Shown here in pieces: positions 21,786 through 28,656 of a stretch of 32,019 nt of DNA. The DNA is taken from contig CANQSD010000007.1 in the NCBI GenBank assembly GCA_947626385.1, positions 1 through 32,019 of the forward strand. The letters are read 5' to 3'. The stretch comes from an uncultured Oscillospiraceae bacterium (GTDB lineage: Bacteria > Bacillota > Clostridia > Oscillospirales > Oscillospiraceae). A program made the position numbers and the translations under genes. The stretch's first letter is position 1; every line of letters begins with the position of its first letter. The notes beneath the pieces were generated by a model, which did no database searches, was not told the DNA's origin, and worked only from the letters and a program-made list of their open reading frames with translations.

Positions 21786-23120
21786 TTAGTGCTTGACCCA
21801 GTTATATTCGGGGAACTCTTTGATATACTCTTCAAAGCCGGCACCGGAGTAATAGACAGTCGTGCCGTCCGGAAACGCTCCATTGTATATTACGGGCGCG
21901 TCACCCAGAAAGGTTACGGAGGTCAACGGACAGCCGTTAAATGCAATCTCGCCAATATCTGTGACGCTAGCTGGAATGGTCACCGACGTAAGCTGGCAGT
22001 TCCAAAATGCATGATGTCCAATTTCTTTGACACCATCCGAGATGGTCACCGATGTAAGGGGACAGCCGTTAAATGCCAACTTCCCAATTTCTGTGACGTT
22101 TTCCGGAATGGTCACTGATGTAAGCGGACAGCCTTCAAAACCATTTAAATATGTAACCGAATCTGGAATTGTCACGGAAGTCAGCTCGCAACAAGCAAAT
22201 GCACCATCTCCAATGGAGGTGATACCTTCCGAAAAGTTTACCGATGTAAGCGGGCATTTATAAAACGCGTCGTCCCCGATTTCGGTGAGGCTTTCCGGGA
22301 ATGTGACAGAGGAAAGCTGACATCCTTCAAACATACTCTCACCTATTGTCTCTATGCCCTTGGGGATTTCCACCGACTTCAATCCTGAATAGCTGAAAGC
22401 ATAGTCACCAACGGTTTTCAACCCGCTGGGAAGCCAGATGGACTCAAGAGAGCCCATATCGTCCTCATCATCTTTATACGAAGCAAACGCATAATTCCCG
22501 ATTCCCTCAATGCTGTCAGGCAATACAACAGTCTTCATATCCGTGCAATAGAAAAACGCTCCATCGCCTATTTTTGTCAAGCCGTCCGGCAGGATTGCCA
22601 GGCTGAGGTTGCCCATGCTAAGAAACGCCCCGTTGCCAATGGTCTTAATGCCCTCATCGACATAGAGCGTGATGACCTTACCTGCAATATCTGCCCAGGG
22701 ACCCGGGTTCGCATGATAGCCGTTTGTATTCCAACTGGTAAATTCGCCCCAGAAGTTCGTCATCTCCCCCGTGCCGCGGATGACGAGGACGTTGTTGAGA
22801 TAATACCACGTCAAATCCGCGCCGCACATACCCATGGTTTCGGCGTTGTCTACGTTGATGGACTTGATGAACGCGAGGGTGGATTCGGAAAGTCCCAGGG
22901 GATTGTCGGGGTCGGCCGGCGGCTTTTGTTCGCCGTCCGTGGCGTCCGGCTCCTTGGACCCCTCGGTCTTGCCGGGTTCCTCCGTCTTGTTGGACCCTTC
23001 GGTTTTGTCGGTCTCTTTCGCGCCGCCGGTGGTGTCGCCAGAACCGTCGTCCCCCGTCCCGCAGGCGGCGAGGCTCAGCGCGAGCGCCAGCGCCAGCAGG
23101 AGCGCAAGCAGTTTTTTCAT
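21786..23120 (-). CDS. BspA-like leucine-rich-repeat surface lipoprotein (IS passenger)
   Basis: 444 residues from ATG at 23120 with GGAGG eight bases upstream. Residues 1-20 are a lipoprotein signal ending in the lipobox LAAC, with Cys20 as the lipid anchor. Residues 21-75 are a flexible Gly/Thr/Glu/Lys/Pro spacer. Residues about 130-420 are roughly eleven LRR_5 repeats of about 22-23 residues with the pattern CPLTSVTIPxxVTEIGxxAF. Such repeats mediate adhesion or ligand binding at the cell surface. The more C-terminal repeats are nearly identical, suggesting recent duplication. It lies between the ends of an IS4-like element, an unusual place for such a gene. Confidence 0.9.
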   Translation of the reverse strand: MKKLLALLLALALALSLAACGTGDDGSGDTTGGAKETDKTEGSNKTEEPGKTEGSKEPDATDGEQKPPADPDNPLGLSESTLAFIKSINVDNAETMGMCGADLTWYYLNNVLVIRGTGEMTNFWGEFTSWNTNGYHANPGPWADIAGKVITLYVDEGIKTIGNGAFLSMGNLSLAILPDGLTKIGDGAFFYCTDMKTVVLPDSIEGIGNYAFASYKDDEDDMGSLESIWLPSGLKTVGDYAFSYSGLKSVEIPKGIETIGESMFEGCQLSSVTFPESLTEIGDDAFYKCPLTSVNFSEGITSIGDGAFACCELTSVTIPDSVTYLNGFEGCPLTSVTIPENVTEIGKLAFNGCPLTSVTISDGVKEIGHHAFWNCQLTSVTIPASVTDIGEIAFNGCPLTSVTFLGDAPVIYNGAFPDGTTVYYSGAGFEEYIKEFPEYNWVKH

Positions 23121-23198
23121 GTCTCTTTCCTCCAAAAATTATTTCCGGCAGCGCCGCCGGACGGGGGGAGGTCCCCCCGCCGGGACGGTGCCGGAAAC

Positions 23199-23237
23199 GC
23201 AAAAAGCGGCGTTGAGCGTTTAACCTCAACACCGCTT
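23199..23237 (-). terminator. Leader terminator ahead of the lipoprotein gene
   Basis: On the minus strand AAGCGG and GTTGAG pair with CTCAAC and CCGCTT around an 8-nt loop (12 pairs, one mismatch) and are followed by TTTTT. It lies about 80 nt before the start codon and would end most transcripts from the promoter at 23424-23452, making a short RNA or an attenuator. Confidence 0.6.
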
Positions 23238-23281
23238 AAAAAGCAAGCACACAAAACCCCATTAAAACCCGATTTCCGCCC

Positions 23282-23310
23282 TTGAAAAAGCACGGAGACA
23301 CAGGTATAAT
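23282..23310 (+). promoter_or_regulatory. Consensus promoter antisense to the lipoprotein leader
   Basis: TTGAAA (23282-23287), a 17-bp spacer and perfect TATAAT (23305-23310) on the plus strand. The predicted RNA begins near 23317 and folds early (CAGTCG-TTT-CGACTG). No gene follows within the element. Confidence 0.65.
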
Positions 23311-23423
23311 AGGAACGTGGTGCAGTCGTTTCGACTGTTGTGTTGAGTGGTGTAGACACTCGCATAGGGACATGGCGGGGTTCCAGCCCGCCGTGTCCTG
23401 CCGCTTTCGCGTTTCTGATTCTT

Positions 23424-23452
23424 ATTTTACAGCGTTCCCGCCCGAATTGCAA
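23424..23452 (-). promoter_or_regulatory. Promoter for the lipoprotein gene
   Basis: On the minus strand TTGCAA (23452-23447), a 17-bp spacer and TAAAAT (23429-23424). It would give a leader of about 300 nt. A 46-codon frame from ATG near 23376 ends just before the leader terminator, but it has no clear ribosome-binding site. Confidence 0.6.
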
Positions 23453-23487
23453 GCACTTTCCGCTAAAATCTATCCATATCCCCCGAA

Positions 23488-23522
23488 AAAGGCCCCCCGG
23501 CCCCAAAAGCCGGAGAGCCTTT
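23488..23522 (-). terminator. Right-end insulating terminator
   Basis: Read on the minus strand, AAGGCTCTCCGGC pairs with GCCGGGGGGCCTT through G-C and G-U pairs, followed by TTTTT. It sits between the right end of the element and the lipoprotein promoter. On the plus strand the same stem has A-C mismatches and is weaker. Confidence 0.65.
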
Positions 23523-23593
23523 TCACTTTTTCTGCCTCTAATCATTCCGTTTGGCGTGCGTAATCATTGTGTTAACGAGTAGGGGGAGGAATG

Positions 23594-23633
23594 TTAACTT
23601 AATGACATTGGGGCTTTGCCCCCTTTATTTTTT
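23594..23633 (+). terminator. Right terminal repeat and right part of the gdhA terminator
   Basis: The 17-bp terminal inverted repeat (23594-23610) is followed by the second target copy GGGGCTTTGCCC and the missing arm GCCCCCTTTATTTTTT (23618-23633). This half keeps a GGGGC-TTT-GCCCC stem and the T-run and should still terminate. Confidence 0.85.
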
Positions 23634-24033
23634 AGGGGGAAACGTGCGAAGCTCCCTCCCTGAATTCTGCGGAATTCAGGGAGGGAGCTTCTGCTGTCAC
23701 GGTTCGCGCACTCGCTGCGCTCGCACACTCACCGTGACAAAAGGTATTTTTTCCGACGTACATGCCGCCGGAAAAATGATCGATGAGGGGATATTTTGCC
23801 CCTCCTACGGAGGGGTGGCCGAGCGAAGCGAGACCGGGGTGGTGCTACACTCCGCACGCGCGCGGCGGGGAAAGGAGCGCGGCTTGCGCCGCGTCACCAC
23901 CCCTGCCGCTTCGCGGCTGTCCCCGACCTTGGAGGGGCAACCGTGTCGGGAGGTAGGGGCAATTTATTGGGGTCGCCTCTTTTGGCGGCCCGCGGGTCGT
24001 CTGTTGGCACGCTCCGGACAAGGGCGCGCGGGG
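23634..24033. repeat. Repeat island between the gdhA terminator and rqcH
   Basis: 23641-23771 is the double-hairpin element described separately. 23797-23851 is a forward copy of the CCTCCTACGGAGGGGTGG plus GAGCGAAGCGAG module (also 10222 and 31104). 23851-24000 is GC-rich sequence without a credible gene. Confidence 0.8.
23641..23771 (+). repeat. Double-hairpin element, copy A
   Basis: AACGTGCGAA, then a 17-bp perfect stem (23651-23667 with 23672-23688) on a TGCG loop, then TTCTGCT, then a second stem GTCACGGT/ACCGTGAC (23696-23703, 23731-23738), then AAAAGGTATTTTTTCCGACG and CATGCCGCCGG. Copy B at 30596-30828 keeps every flank and the loop but has unrelated arm sequences. Confidence 0.8.
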
Positions 24034-25794
24034 CTATTTTTGCCTCAGTCTTTCCGCCAGCGCTTCGTCGGGGGCGGCGAGGAGGGTGCGGTAGGTGTGG
24101 TAGATGACCATGCCGGGGCGGGCGCCGGCGGGCTTTTTGAGCTGCTTTATCTCTGTGATGTCCACCGGCACCTTCGCCGCGGTCCGTCCCTCGGAGTAGA
24201 GGGCGGCGAGGGAGGCGGCTTCGGCGACGGTCTGCTCGTCCGGGGCCTTGCCCTCGCAGGAGACGACCACGTGGGCGCCGTGGAGCTTGGAGGCGTGGAG
24301 CCACAGGTCCGTCTTGGCGCTGTCCCGGAGGGACAGGGCGTCGTTCTGGGCGTTGTTGCGGCCCACCCGGATGAGAAGGCCGGCGGTGGAGCGAAAGCGC
24401 ATGGGCTGGCTGGGCTGGCGTTTGGGCTGGCCCCGCTTGGCCGGGGCGCGCAGATAGCCGCCCTCCGTCAGCTCCTGGCGGATGTCCGCAAGGTCCCGCT
24501 CCGTCTCCGCCCGGTCCAGCTCCTCCAGGACGCTCTCGAGGTAGGCAAGCTCCCCCTCCCCGGCGTCGATCTGCTCCGTCAGATGCGCCCGGGCGCTCTT
24601 GGCGCGGGCGTAGTCCTTATAATATTTGGCGGCATTCTGCTGGGGGGTCTTCAGGGGGTCCAGAGCGACGCGGCGTATGCCGCCCTCCGGGGCGTAGAAG
24701 TCCTCCGCCGCCAGCTCCGTCTGGCCCTTTTTCATGGCGTAGAGGTTGGCGGTGATGAGGTCGCCGCACTCCCGGTACCAGTCGCGCTTTTCCGTATCCG
24801 CAAGCTCCCGGCGCTGGGCCTCCAGCTTGCGCGCAAGGCGGTCGCGGGCGTTTTTCACGGTTTTCAAAAGCTCCCGCGCCCGCTGGCGGCGGCGGTCCTG
24901 GGCGTCCTTCCGGGCGTAAAAGGCGTCCAGCAGCGCCGAGAAGCTCTCAAACTCCGTGAGGGCGTACCCCGCCCCGTACTGGGTGAGGGCCAGCCAGCTG
25001 TAGTCCAGCGGCTCCCCGTCCGGGCCAGCGACCATGGAAGGGACGGTCTCCCCGGCGTTTACCCGGTCCCGCGCCGCCAGAAGCTCCCGCGTCAGCGCCG
25101 CGCCGCCGTCCTTTTCCCGGATCTCGAAGACCCGGGGGGACACGTCGCCGTAGGCGCGGTGGCAAAGCTCCCTGGCCGTCAGGGGCGAGAAGCCAAGGAA
25201 CGTCCCCACCACGCACCGGTCGGCCTCCCGGTCGGCCTCGAACCCCGCCACGGCGGCGGCCACGGCCTCGTCGGGCATGGTCAGGAGGTCCGCCTTCTCC
25301 TGCATGGGCGGGAGGCGGTAGCGCATCCCCGGCAGGACCGCCCGCTTCTCCTCCGCCGAGCCCACCCGGTAGAGGCAGTCGGTGATGACGCCCTCCCCGT
25401 CGGTGAGGATGACGTTGGCGGTGCGGCCCATGAGCTCTAAAATGAGCCCCCGCTCCTCCCCCTCCCCGAAGAGGCCGGGGGCGGCGAGACGCATCGTGAG
25501 CACCCGGTCCGTGGCCGGCTGGGCGACCTCCAGGATACGCGCGCCGATGAGGTGCTTGCGCAGGAGCATACAGAACATGGGTGGCTCCTGGGGCTTGTCG
25601 ATGGCGGCCTCGGTAAAGTAGACCCGCGGCGCGCCGGCGGCCCCGCCGATCATCAGGTCCCGGCGGCGCTCCCCCTTGACGGTGAGGACCACCGCCCCAC
25701 GGGCGGGCTGTTGGATCTTCTCGATCTTCGCCCCGGTGAGCTCCTGAGAAAGCTCCCGGCCGAGGCCCTTCAAAAATAACGCGTCAAATCCCAT
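24034..25794 (-). CDS. rqcH: RqcH (NFACT-family) ribosome quality control factor
   Basis: 586 residues from ATG at 25794 with GGAGG seven bases upstream. NFACT-N (about 1-180), helix-hairpin-helix (about 190-260), long coiled coil (about 275-430) and NFACT-R (about 450-565, DLWLHASKLHGAHVVV). RqcH binds 50S subunits blocked by peptidyl-tRNA and adds C-terminal alanine tails. The Asp-Arg pair needed for this in the family is present (Asp96-Arg97 in ATDRVLTMRL), so it should be tailing-competent. Older annotation as fibronectin-binding protein is misleading. Its start overlaps mrnC by 11 bases, so the two form an operon. Confidence 0.94.
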   Translation of the reverse strand: MGFDALFLKGLGRELSQELTGAKIEKIQQPARGAVVLTVKGERRRDLMIGGAAGAPRVYFTEAAIDKPQEPPMFCMLLRKHLIGARILEVAQPATDRVLTMRLAAPGLFGEGEERGLILELMGRTANVILTDGEGVITDCLYRVGSAEEKRAVLPGMRYRLPPMQEKADLLTMPDEAVAAAVAGFEADREADRCVVGTFLGFSPLTARELCHRAYGDVSPRVFEIREKDGGAALTRELLAARDRVNAGETVPSMVAGPDGEPLDYSWLALTQYGAGYALTEFESFSALLDAFYARKDAQDRRRQRARELLKTVKNARDRLARKLEAQRRELADTEKRDWYRECGDLITANLYAMKKGQTELAAEDFYAPEGGIRRVALDPLKTPQQNAAKYYKDYARAKSARAHLTEQIDAGEGELAYLESVLEELDRAETERDLADIRQELTEGGYLRAPAKRGQPKRQPSQPMRFRSTAGLLIRVGRNNAQNDALSLRDSAKTDLWLHASKLHGAHVVVSCEGKAPDEQTVAEAASLAALYSEGRTAAKVPVDITEIKQLKKPAGARPGMVIYHTYRTLLAAPDEALAERLRQK

Positions 25795-26194
25795 GGCCGT
25801 CCTCCATGATCGCGGCGAAGAGCTGGTTTAAGCGCTCCCTTCGCCCTTTTAGGTAGAGATACCCGAACACCGCCTCCAGCGCCGTGGCGGCGTGGTACTC
25901 CTGAAGGGTGGCCCCGTGGGGAATGGCGTGGGTCTTGGCGTTGCGGCCCCGCTTGTAGACCGCCGCCTCCTCCTCGGTGAAGAGCGGCAGGAGCTTCGCC
26001 GCCGCCGCGGCCTGGGCCGGGGCCTGCACCAGCGCCACGGTGGCCCGGTGAAGGCCGTGGTTCGTCTCCCGGCCCCGTGAGACGAGGTATGTCCGCGCCA
26101 TCAGCTCATAGACCGCGTCCCCCAGATGCGCCAGGGCCAGGGAGGAGAGATTTTGGAGCTGGGTGTCCGTCAGTTCTACGGTAAAATAATCCAT
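25784..26194 (-). CDS. mrnC: Mini-ribonuclease 3 (23S rRNA maturation)
   Basis: 136 residues from ATG at 26194, with AAGGTGAG upstream; a longer reading to 26389 would translate the inverted repeat and is rejected. It is an RNase III catalytic domain without the double-stranded RNA-binding domain: ALAHLGDAVYELMARTYLV with Asp26 and Glu30, and GRNAKTHAIPHGATLQEYHAATALEAVFGYLYL carrying the second acidic site. Mini-III trims 23S rRNA ends in Firmicutes. It is the first gene of the mrnC-rqcH pair; its leader contains a 27-bp inverted repeat. Confidence 0.95.
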   Translation of the reverse strand: MDYFTVELTDTQLQNLSSLALAHLGDAVYELMARTYLVSRGRETNHGLHRATVALVQAPAQAAAAAKLLPLFTEEEAAVYKRGRNAKTHAIPHGATLQEYHAATALEAVFGYLYLKGRRERLNQLFAAIMEDGHGI

Positions 26195-26206
26195 ATTCTC
26201 ACCTTT

Positions 26207-26288
26207 TGGGCCGCCGTGGGCGGCGGCCCGTACGGCGTTTTGATCGACTTTCTTTTCTGCTGTACGGGCCGCCGCCCACGGCGGCCCA
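26207..26288. repeat. 27-bp perfect inverted repeat in the mrnC leader
   Basis: 26207-26233 and 26262-26288 are exact complements, separated by 28 AT-richer bases. Each arm is itself palindromic (GGGCCGCC-GTGGGC-GGCGGCCC). The same unit occurs singly near 14376 and 14596. If transcribed with mrnC it would make a very stable hairpin a few bases ahead of the ribosome-binding site. Confidence 0.8.
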
Positions 26289-26300
26289 CTTCGCACGTCA

Positions 26301-26329
26301 ATTTTACCATATTCCTTCGGAAATTTCCA
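26301..26329 (-). promoter_or_regulatory. Candidate promoter for mrnC-rqcH
   Basis: On the minus strand TGGAAA (26329-26324), a 17-bp spacer and TAAAAT (26306-26301). The -35 is a four-of-six match. Confidence 0.4.
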
Positions 26330-26351
26330 CTCCATATCTTCTCTTTGACCA

Positions 26352-26407
26352 TTGAACTTGCGAAAAAAAGGCTCTATAATAGGACGCATGCGACGGAACT
26401 TCGTCGC
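26352..26407 (+). promoter_or_regulatory. Promoter and operator of the MarR-ABC operon
   Basis: TTGAAC (26352-26357), a 17-bp spacer and perfect TATAAT (26375-26380). A dyad GCGACG/CGTCGC at 26390-26407 covers the first transcribed bases, a good place for MarR repression. Confidence 0.75.
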
Positions 26408-26446
26408 TTGCTACTTTTTGTGAGGTGATCGGCAACGGAAAACGCT

Positions 26447-26905
26447 TTGCAGTCAGCACCCGCGCGTTTGGGGCCAAAGCTGAAGGTCATTTCCAACAGC
26501 TTCCGGCGCATCGCCGACGAGAGCACCCAGGAGCTGGGCATCACGGGGATGCAGTCGTTCCTGCTGGGGTATCTCAGCCGCCAGAAGGACGCGCCCCCCT
26601 GCCAGCACGACATCGAGGAGCGCTTCAACATCAAGCACCCCACCGCCACGGGGCTTCTGGCGCGGCTCTGCGAAAAGGGGTACGTGAGCTTTGCCTCCGA
26701 TGAGTACGACGGGCGCTTGAAGCGCATCGTCATCACCGAGGCCGGTATCTATGCCGCCGAGCGGACCAAGACGCGGCTGGACGACATGGAGGCGCGGCTG
26801 ACCTCCAACTTCACCCCCCGGGAGCTGGAGACGCTCCACGCCCTCCTGGATAAGCTGGTAGCCAACGCCAGAGACGACGGCAGACGCCGTCAGGAAGGAG
26901 ACTGA
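26447..26905 (+). CDS. MarR-family transcriptional regulator
   Basis: 152 residues from TTG at 26447, the only in-frame start codon after the stop at 26426. AGGTGA lies about 18 bases upstream, which is far, and GGAA at 26437 is a weak closer site, so the start is not certain. The winged helix spans about 30-110: QHDIEERFNIKHPTATGLLA (recognition region) and the wing DEYDGRLKRIVITEAG. It precedes by five bases a two-gene drug-type exporter, the standard arrangement for a MarR repressor of efflux. The ligand is unknown. Confidence 0.9.
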   Translation: MQSAPARLGPKLKVISNSFRRIADESTQELGITGMQSFLLGYLSRQKDAPPCQHDIEERFNIKHPTATGLLARLCEKGYVSFASDEYDGRLKRIVITEAGIYAAERTKTRLDDMEARLTSNFTPRELETLHALLDKLVANARDDGRRRQEGD

Positions 26906-26910
26906 ACGCT

Positions 26911-28656
26911 TTGATCAAAAGACTGTCCCGGTGCGTCCGGGAATACACGCTGGCCGCCGTCATGGCGCCCCTGACCATGATTGGCGAGGTAGCCATGGAG
27001 GTCACCATCCCCCGGGTGATGGCCAAGCTCTGCGACTACGGCATCGAGCTGGGGAATATGCGGGTGGTGCTGGTCCAATCGGCGCTGCTCGTCTTATGCG
27101 CCTTATGCTCCCTTTTCTTCGGCGTGGCCTCGGCGGCCTTCGCCACCAAGGCCGGCACCGGCTTTGCCAAGAACCTGCGGCACGATATGTACTACCGGGT
27201 CCAGGATTTCAGCTTTTCCAACATCGACAAATTCTCCACCGCCTCCATCGTCACCCGTTTGACCTCGGACGTGGCGAATTTGCAGATGACCTTCCAGATG
27301 ATGATCCGTATGGCGATCCGGGCCCCCATGACCATGATCCTGGCCTTTATCTCCGCCATGACCATCTCCGTGAAGCTCTCCCTCGTCTACTGCGTGGCGA
27401 TGCCCATCCTCATCGTCATCCTGCTCCTGCTGGTGCCCCTGGTCCACAGCATCTTCGACCGGGTCTTCCGCACCTACGATAAGCTGAACAACACCGTTCA
27501 GGAGAACGTCCACGGCATCCGCGTGGTGAAGAGCTTCGTCCGGGAGGACAAGGAGACGGAGAAGTTCACCACCATCTCCGAGTCCATCTATAAGGACTTC
27601 TGCAAGGCGGAGAAGATCCTGGCCCTCAATAACCCGGTGATGCAGACCTGCGTCTACGGGTGCATCCTGGCGATCAGCTGGTTCGGCGCCAAGATGGTCA
27701 TCGCCTCCGGCAACAACCCGGATCTGGGCCTGTCCACCGGTGAGCTCAGCTCCATGTTCACCTACACCACCCAGGTCCTCTCCTCCCTCATGATGCTCTC
27801 CATGGTCTACGTCATGATGATCATGTCCCGCGCGCCCCTCCGGCGCACCTATGAGGTCCTCACCGAGGAGCCGGACCTCACAAGCCCCGCCGACGCCGTC
27901 ACCGAGGTCCCCGACGGCTCCATCGACTTTGAGAACGTGAGCTTCAAATACTCCGCCAAGGCCAAAAACATGGCCCTGCGGGACGTGGACCTCCACATCC
28001 CCGCCGGCGCCACCGTGGGCATCCTGGGCGGCACGGGCTCCAGTAAATCCACCCTGGTCCAGCTCATCCCCCGGCTCTACGATGTGACCGAGGGGACGCT
28101 GAAGGTGGGCGGCGTGGACGTCCGGGACTACGACCTGGAGGTCCTGCGGGACAGTGTCGCCATGGTTTTGCAGAAAAACGAGCTCTTCTCCGGCACCATC
28201 AAGGATAACCTCCGGTGGGGCGACCCGGACGCCACGGATGAGGAGATGGAGCACGCCTGTAAGCTCGCCTGCGCCGACGAGTTCATCCAGAGCTTCCCCA
28301 AGGGCTACGACACCTACATCGAGCAGGGCGGCACCAACGTCTCCGGCGGCCAGAAGCAGAGGCTGTGCATCGCCCGGGCCCTTCTCAAAAAGCCCAAGAT
28401 CCTCATCCTCGACGACTCCACCTCCGCCGTGGACACCAAGACCGACGCCATGATTAGGCGGGCCTTCGCCGAGGAGATCCCCCACACCACCAAGCTCATC
28501 ATCGCCCAGCGGGTGGCCAGCGTCCAGGACGCGGACATCATCCTCATCATGGACGGCGGCGCCATTGCCGCCATGGGCACCCATGAGGAGCTTTTGAAGA
28601 CCTCCCCCATCTACCAGGAGGTCTATTCTTCCCAAGTGAAAGGAGGCGAGGACTGA
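26911..28656 (+). CDS. Heterodimeric ABC exporter subunit with degenerate ATPase site
   Basis: 581 residues from TTG at 26911, with AAGGAG ten bases upstream. Residues 1-310 form the six-helix exporter domain, 325-578 the nucleotide-binding domain. Walker A reads GGTGSSKST (373-381) with Ser for the usual Gly; Walker B reads LILDDSTS with Asp502 in place of the catalytic Glu; the switch residue is Gln533 (IAQRV) instead of His. The signature VSGGQKQR is intact. This pattern is that of the non-catalytic half in BmrC/BmrD, LmrC/LmrD and TM287/288 exporters. Its stop overlaps the partner start (TGATG). Confidence 0.94.
   Translation: MIKRLSRCVREYTLAAVMAPLTMIGEVAMEVTIPRVMAKLCDYGIELGNMRVVLVQSALLVLCALCSLFFGVASAAFATKAGTGFAKNLRHDMYYRVQDFSFSNIDKFSTASIVTRLTSDVANLQMTFQMMIRMAIRAPMTMILAFISAMTISVKLSLVYCVAMPILIVILLLLVPLVHSIFDRVFRTYDKLNNTVQENVHGIRVVKSFVREDKETEKFTTISESIYKDFCKAEKILALNNPVMQTCVYGCILAISWFGAKMVIASGNNPDLGLSTGELSSMFTYTTQVLSSLMMLSMVYVMMIMSRAPLRRTYEVLTEEPDLTSPADAVTEVPDGSIDFENVSFKYSAKAKNMALRDVDLHIPAGATVGILGGTGSSKSTLVQLIPRLYDVTEGTLKVGGVDVRDYDLEVLRDSVAMVLQKNELFSGTIKDNLRWGDPDATDEEMEHACKLACADEFIQSFPKGYDTYIEQGGTNVSGGQKQRLCIARALLKKPKILILDDSTSAVDTKTDAMIRRAFAEEIPHTTKLIIAQRVASVQDADIILIMDGGAIAAMGTHEELLKTSPIYQEVYSSQVKGGED

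Larger units (their letters stand above)
19409..23610. mobile_element. IS4/IS231-like element carrying a passenger lipoprotein gene
   Basis: 4.2 kb bounded by 17-bp perfect terminal inverted repeats, CAATGTCATTAAGTTAA (19409-19425) and its complement (23594-23610). Target duplication of about 10-12 bp: GGGGCTTTGCCC at 19398-19409 and 23610-23621. Contents: left-end hairpins, a degenerate repeat array, an IS4-type DDE transposase (plus strand), and a leucine-rich-repeat lipoprotein gene with its own signals (minus strand). Termini resemble those of IS231, and GGG-N5-CCC is the target form reported for IS231A. DNA inside is visibly more AT-rich than around it. No internal copy of the terminal repeat was seen after the transposase, so the passenger belongs to the unit. 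Confidence 0.88.

Noticed and set aside
23237..23376. 46-codon minus-strand small protein ahead of the lipoprotein gene
   Set aside because: It has a frame and ends just before a terminator, but no clear ribosome-binding site and no recognised homology; kept only as a remark on the leader.
23551..25440. 629-codon plus-strand frame through the repeat island into rqcH
   Set aside because: Its first part translates palindromic repeats and its remainder is the complement of rqcH, which is clearly the real gene.
26195..26389. Longer N-terminus for mini-III starting at 26389
   Set aside because: It would translate the 27-bp inverted repeat; the ATG at 26194 has a proper ribosome-binding site and gives the normal family length.
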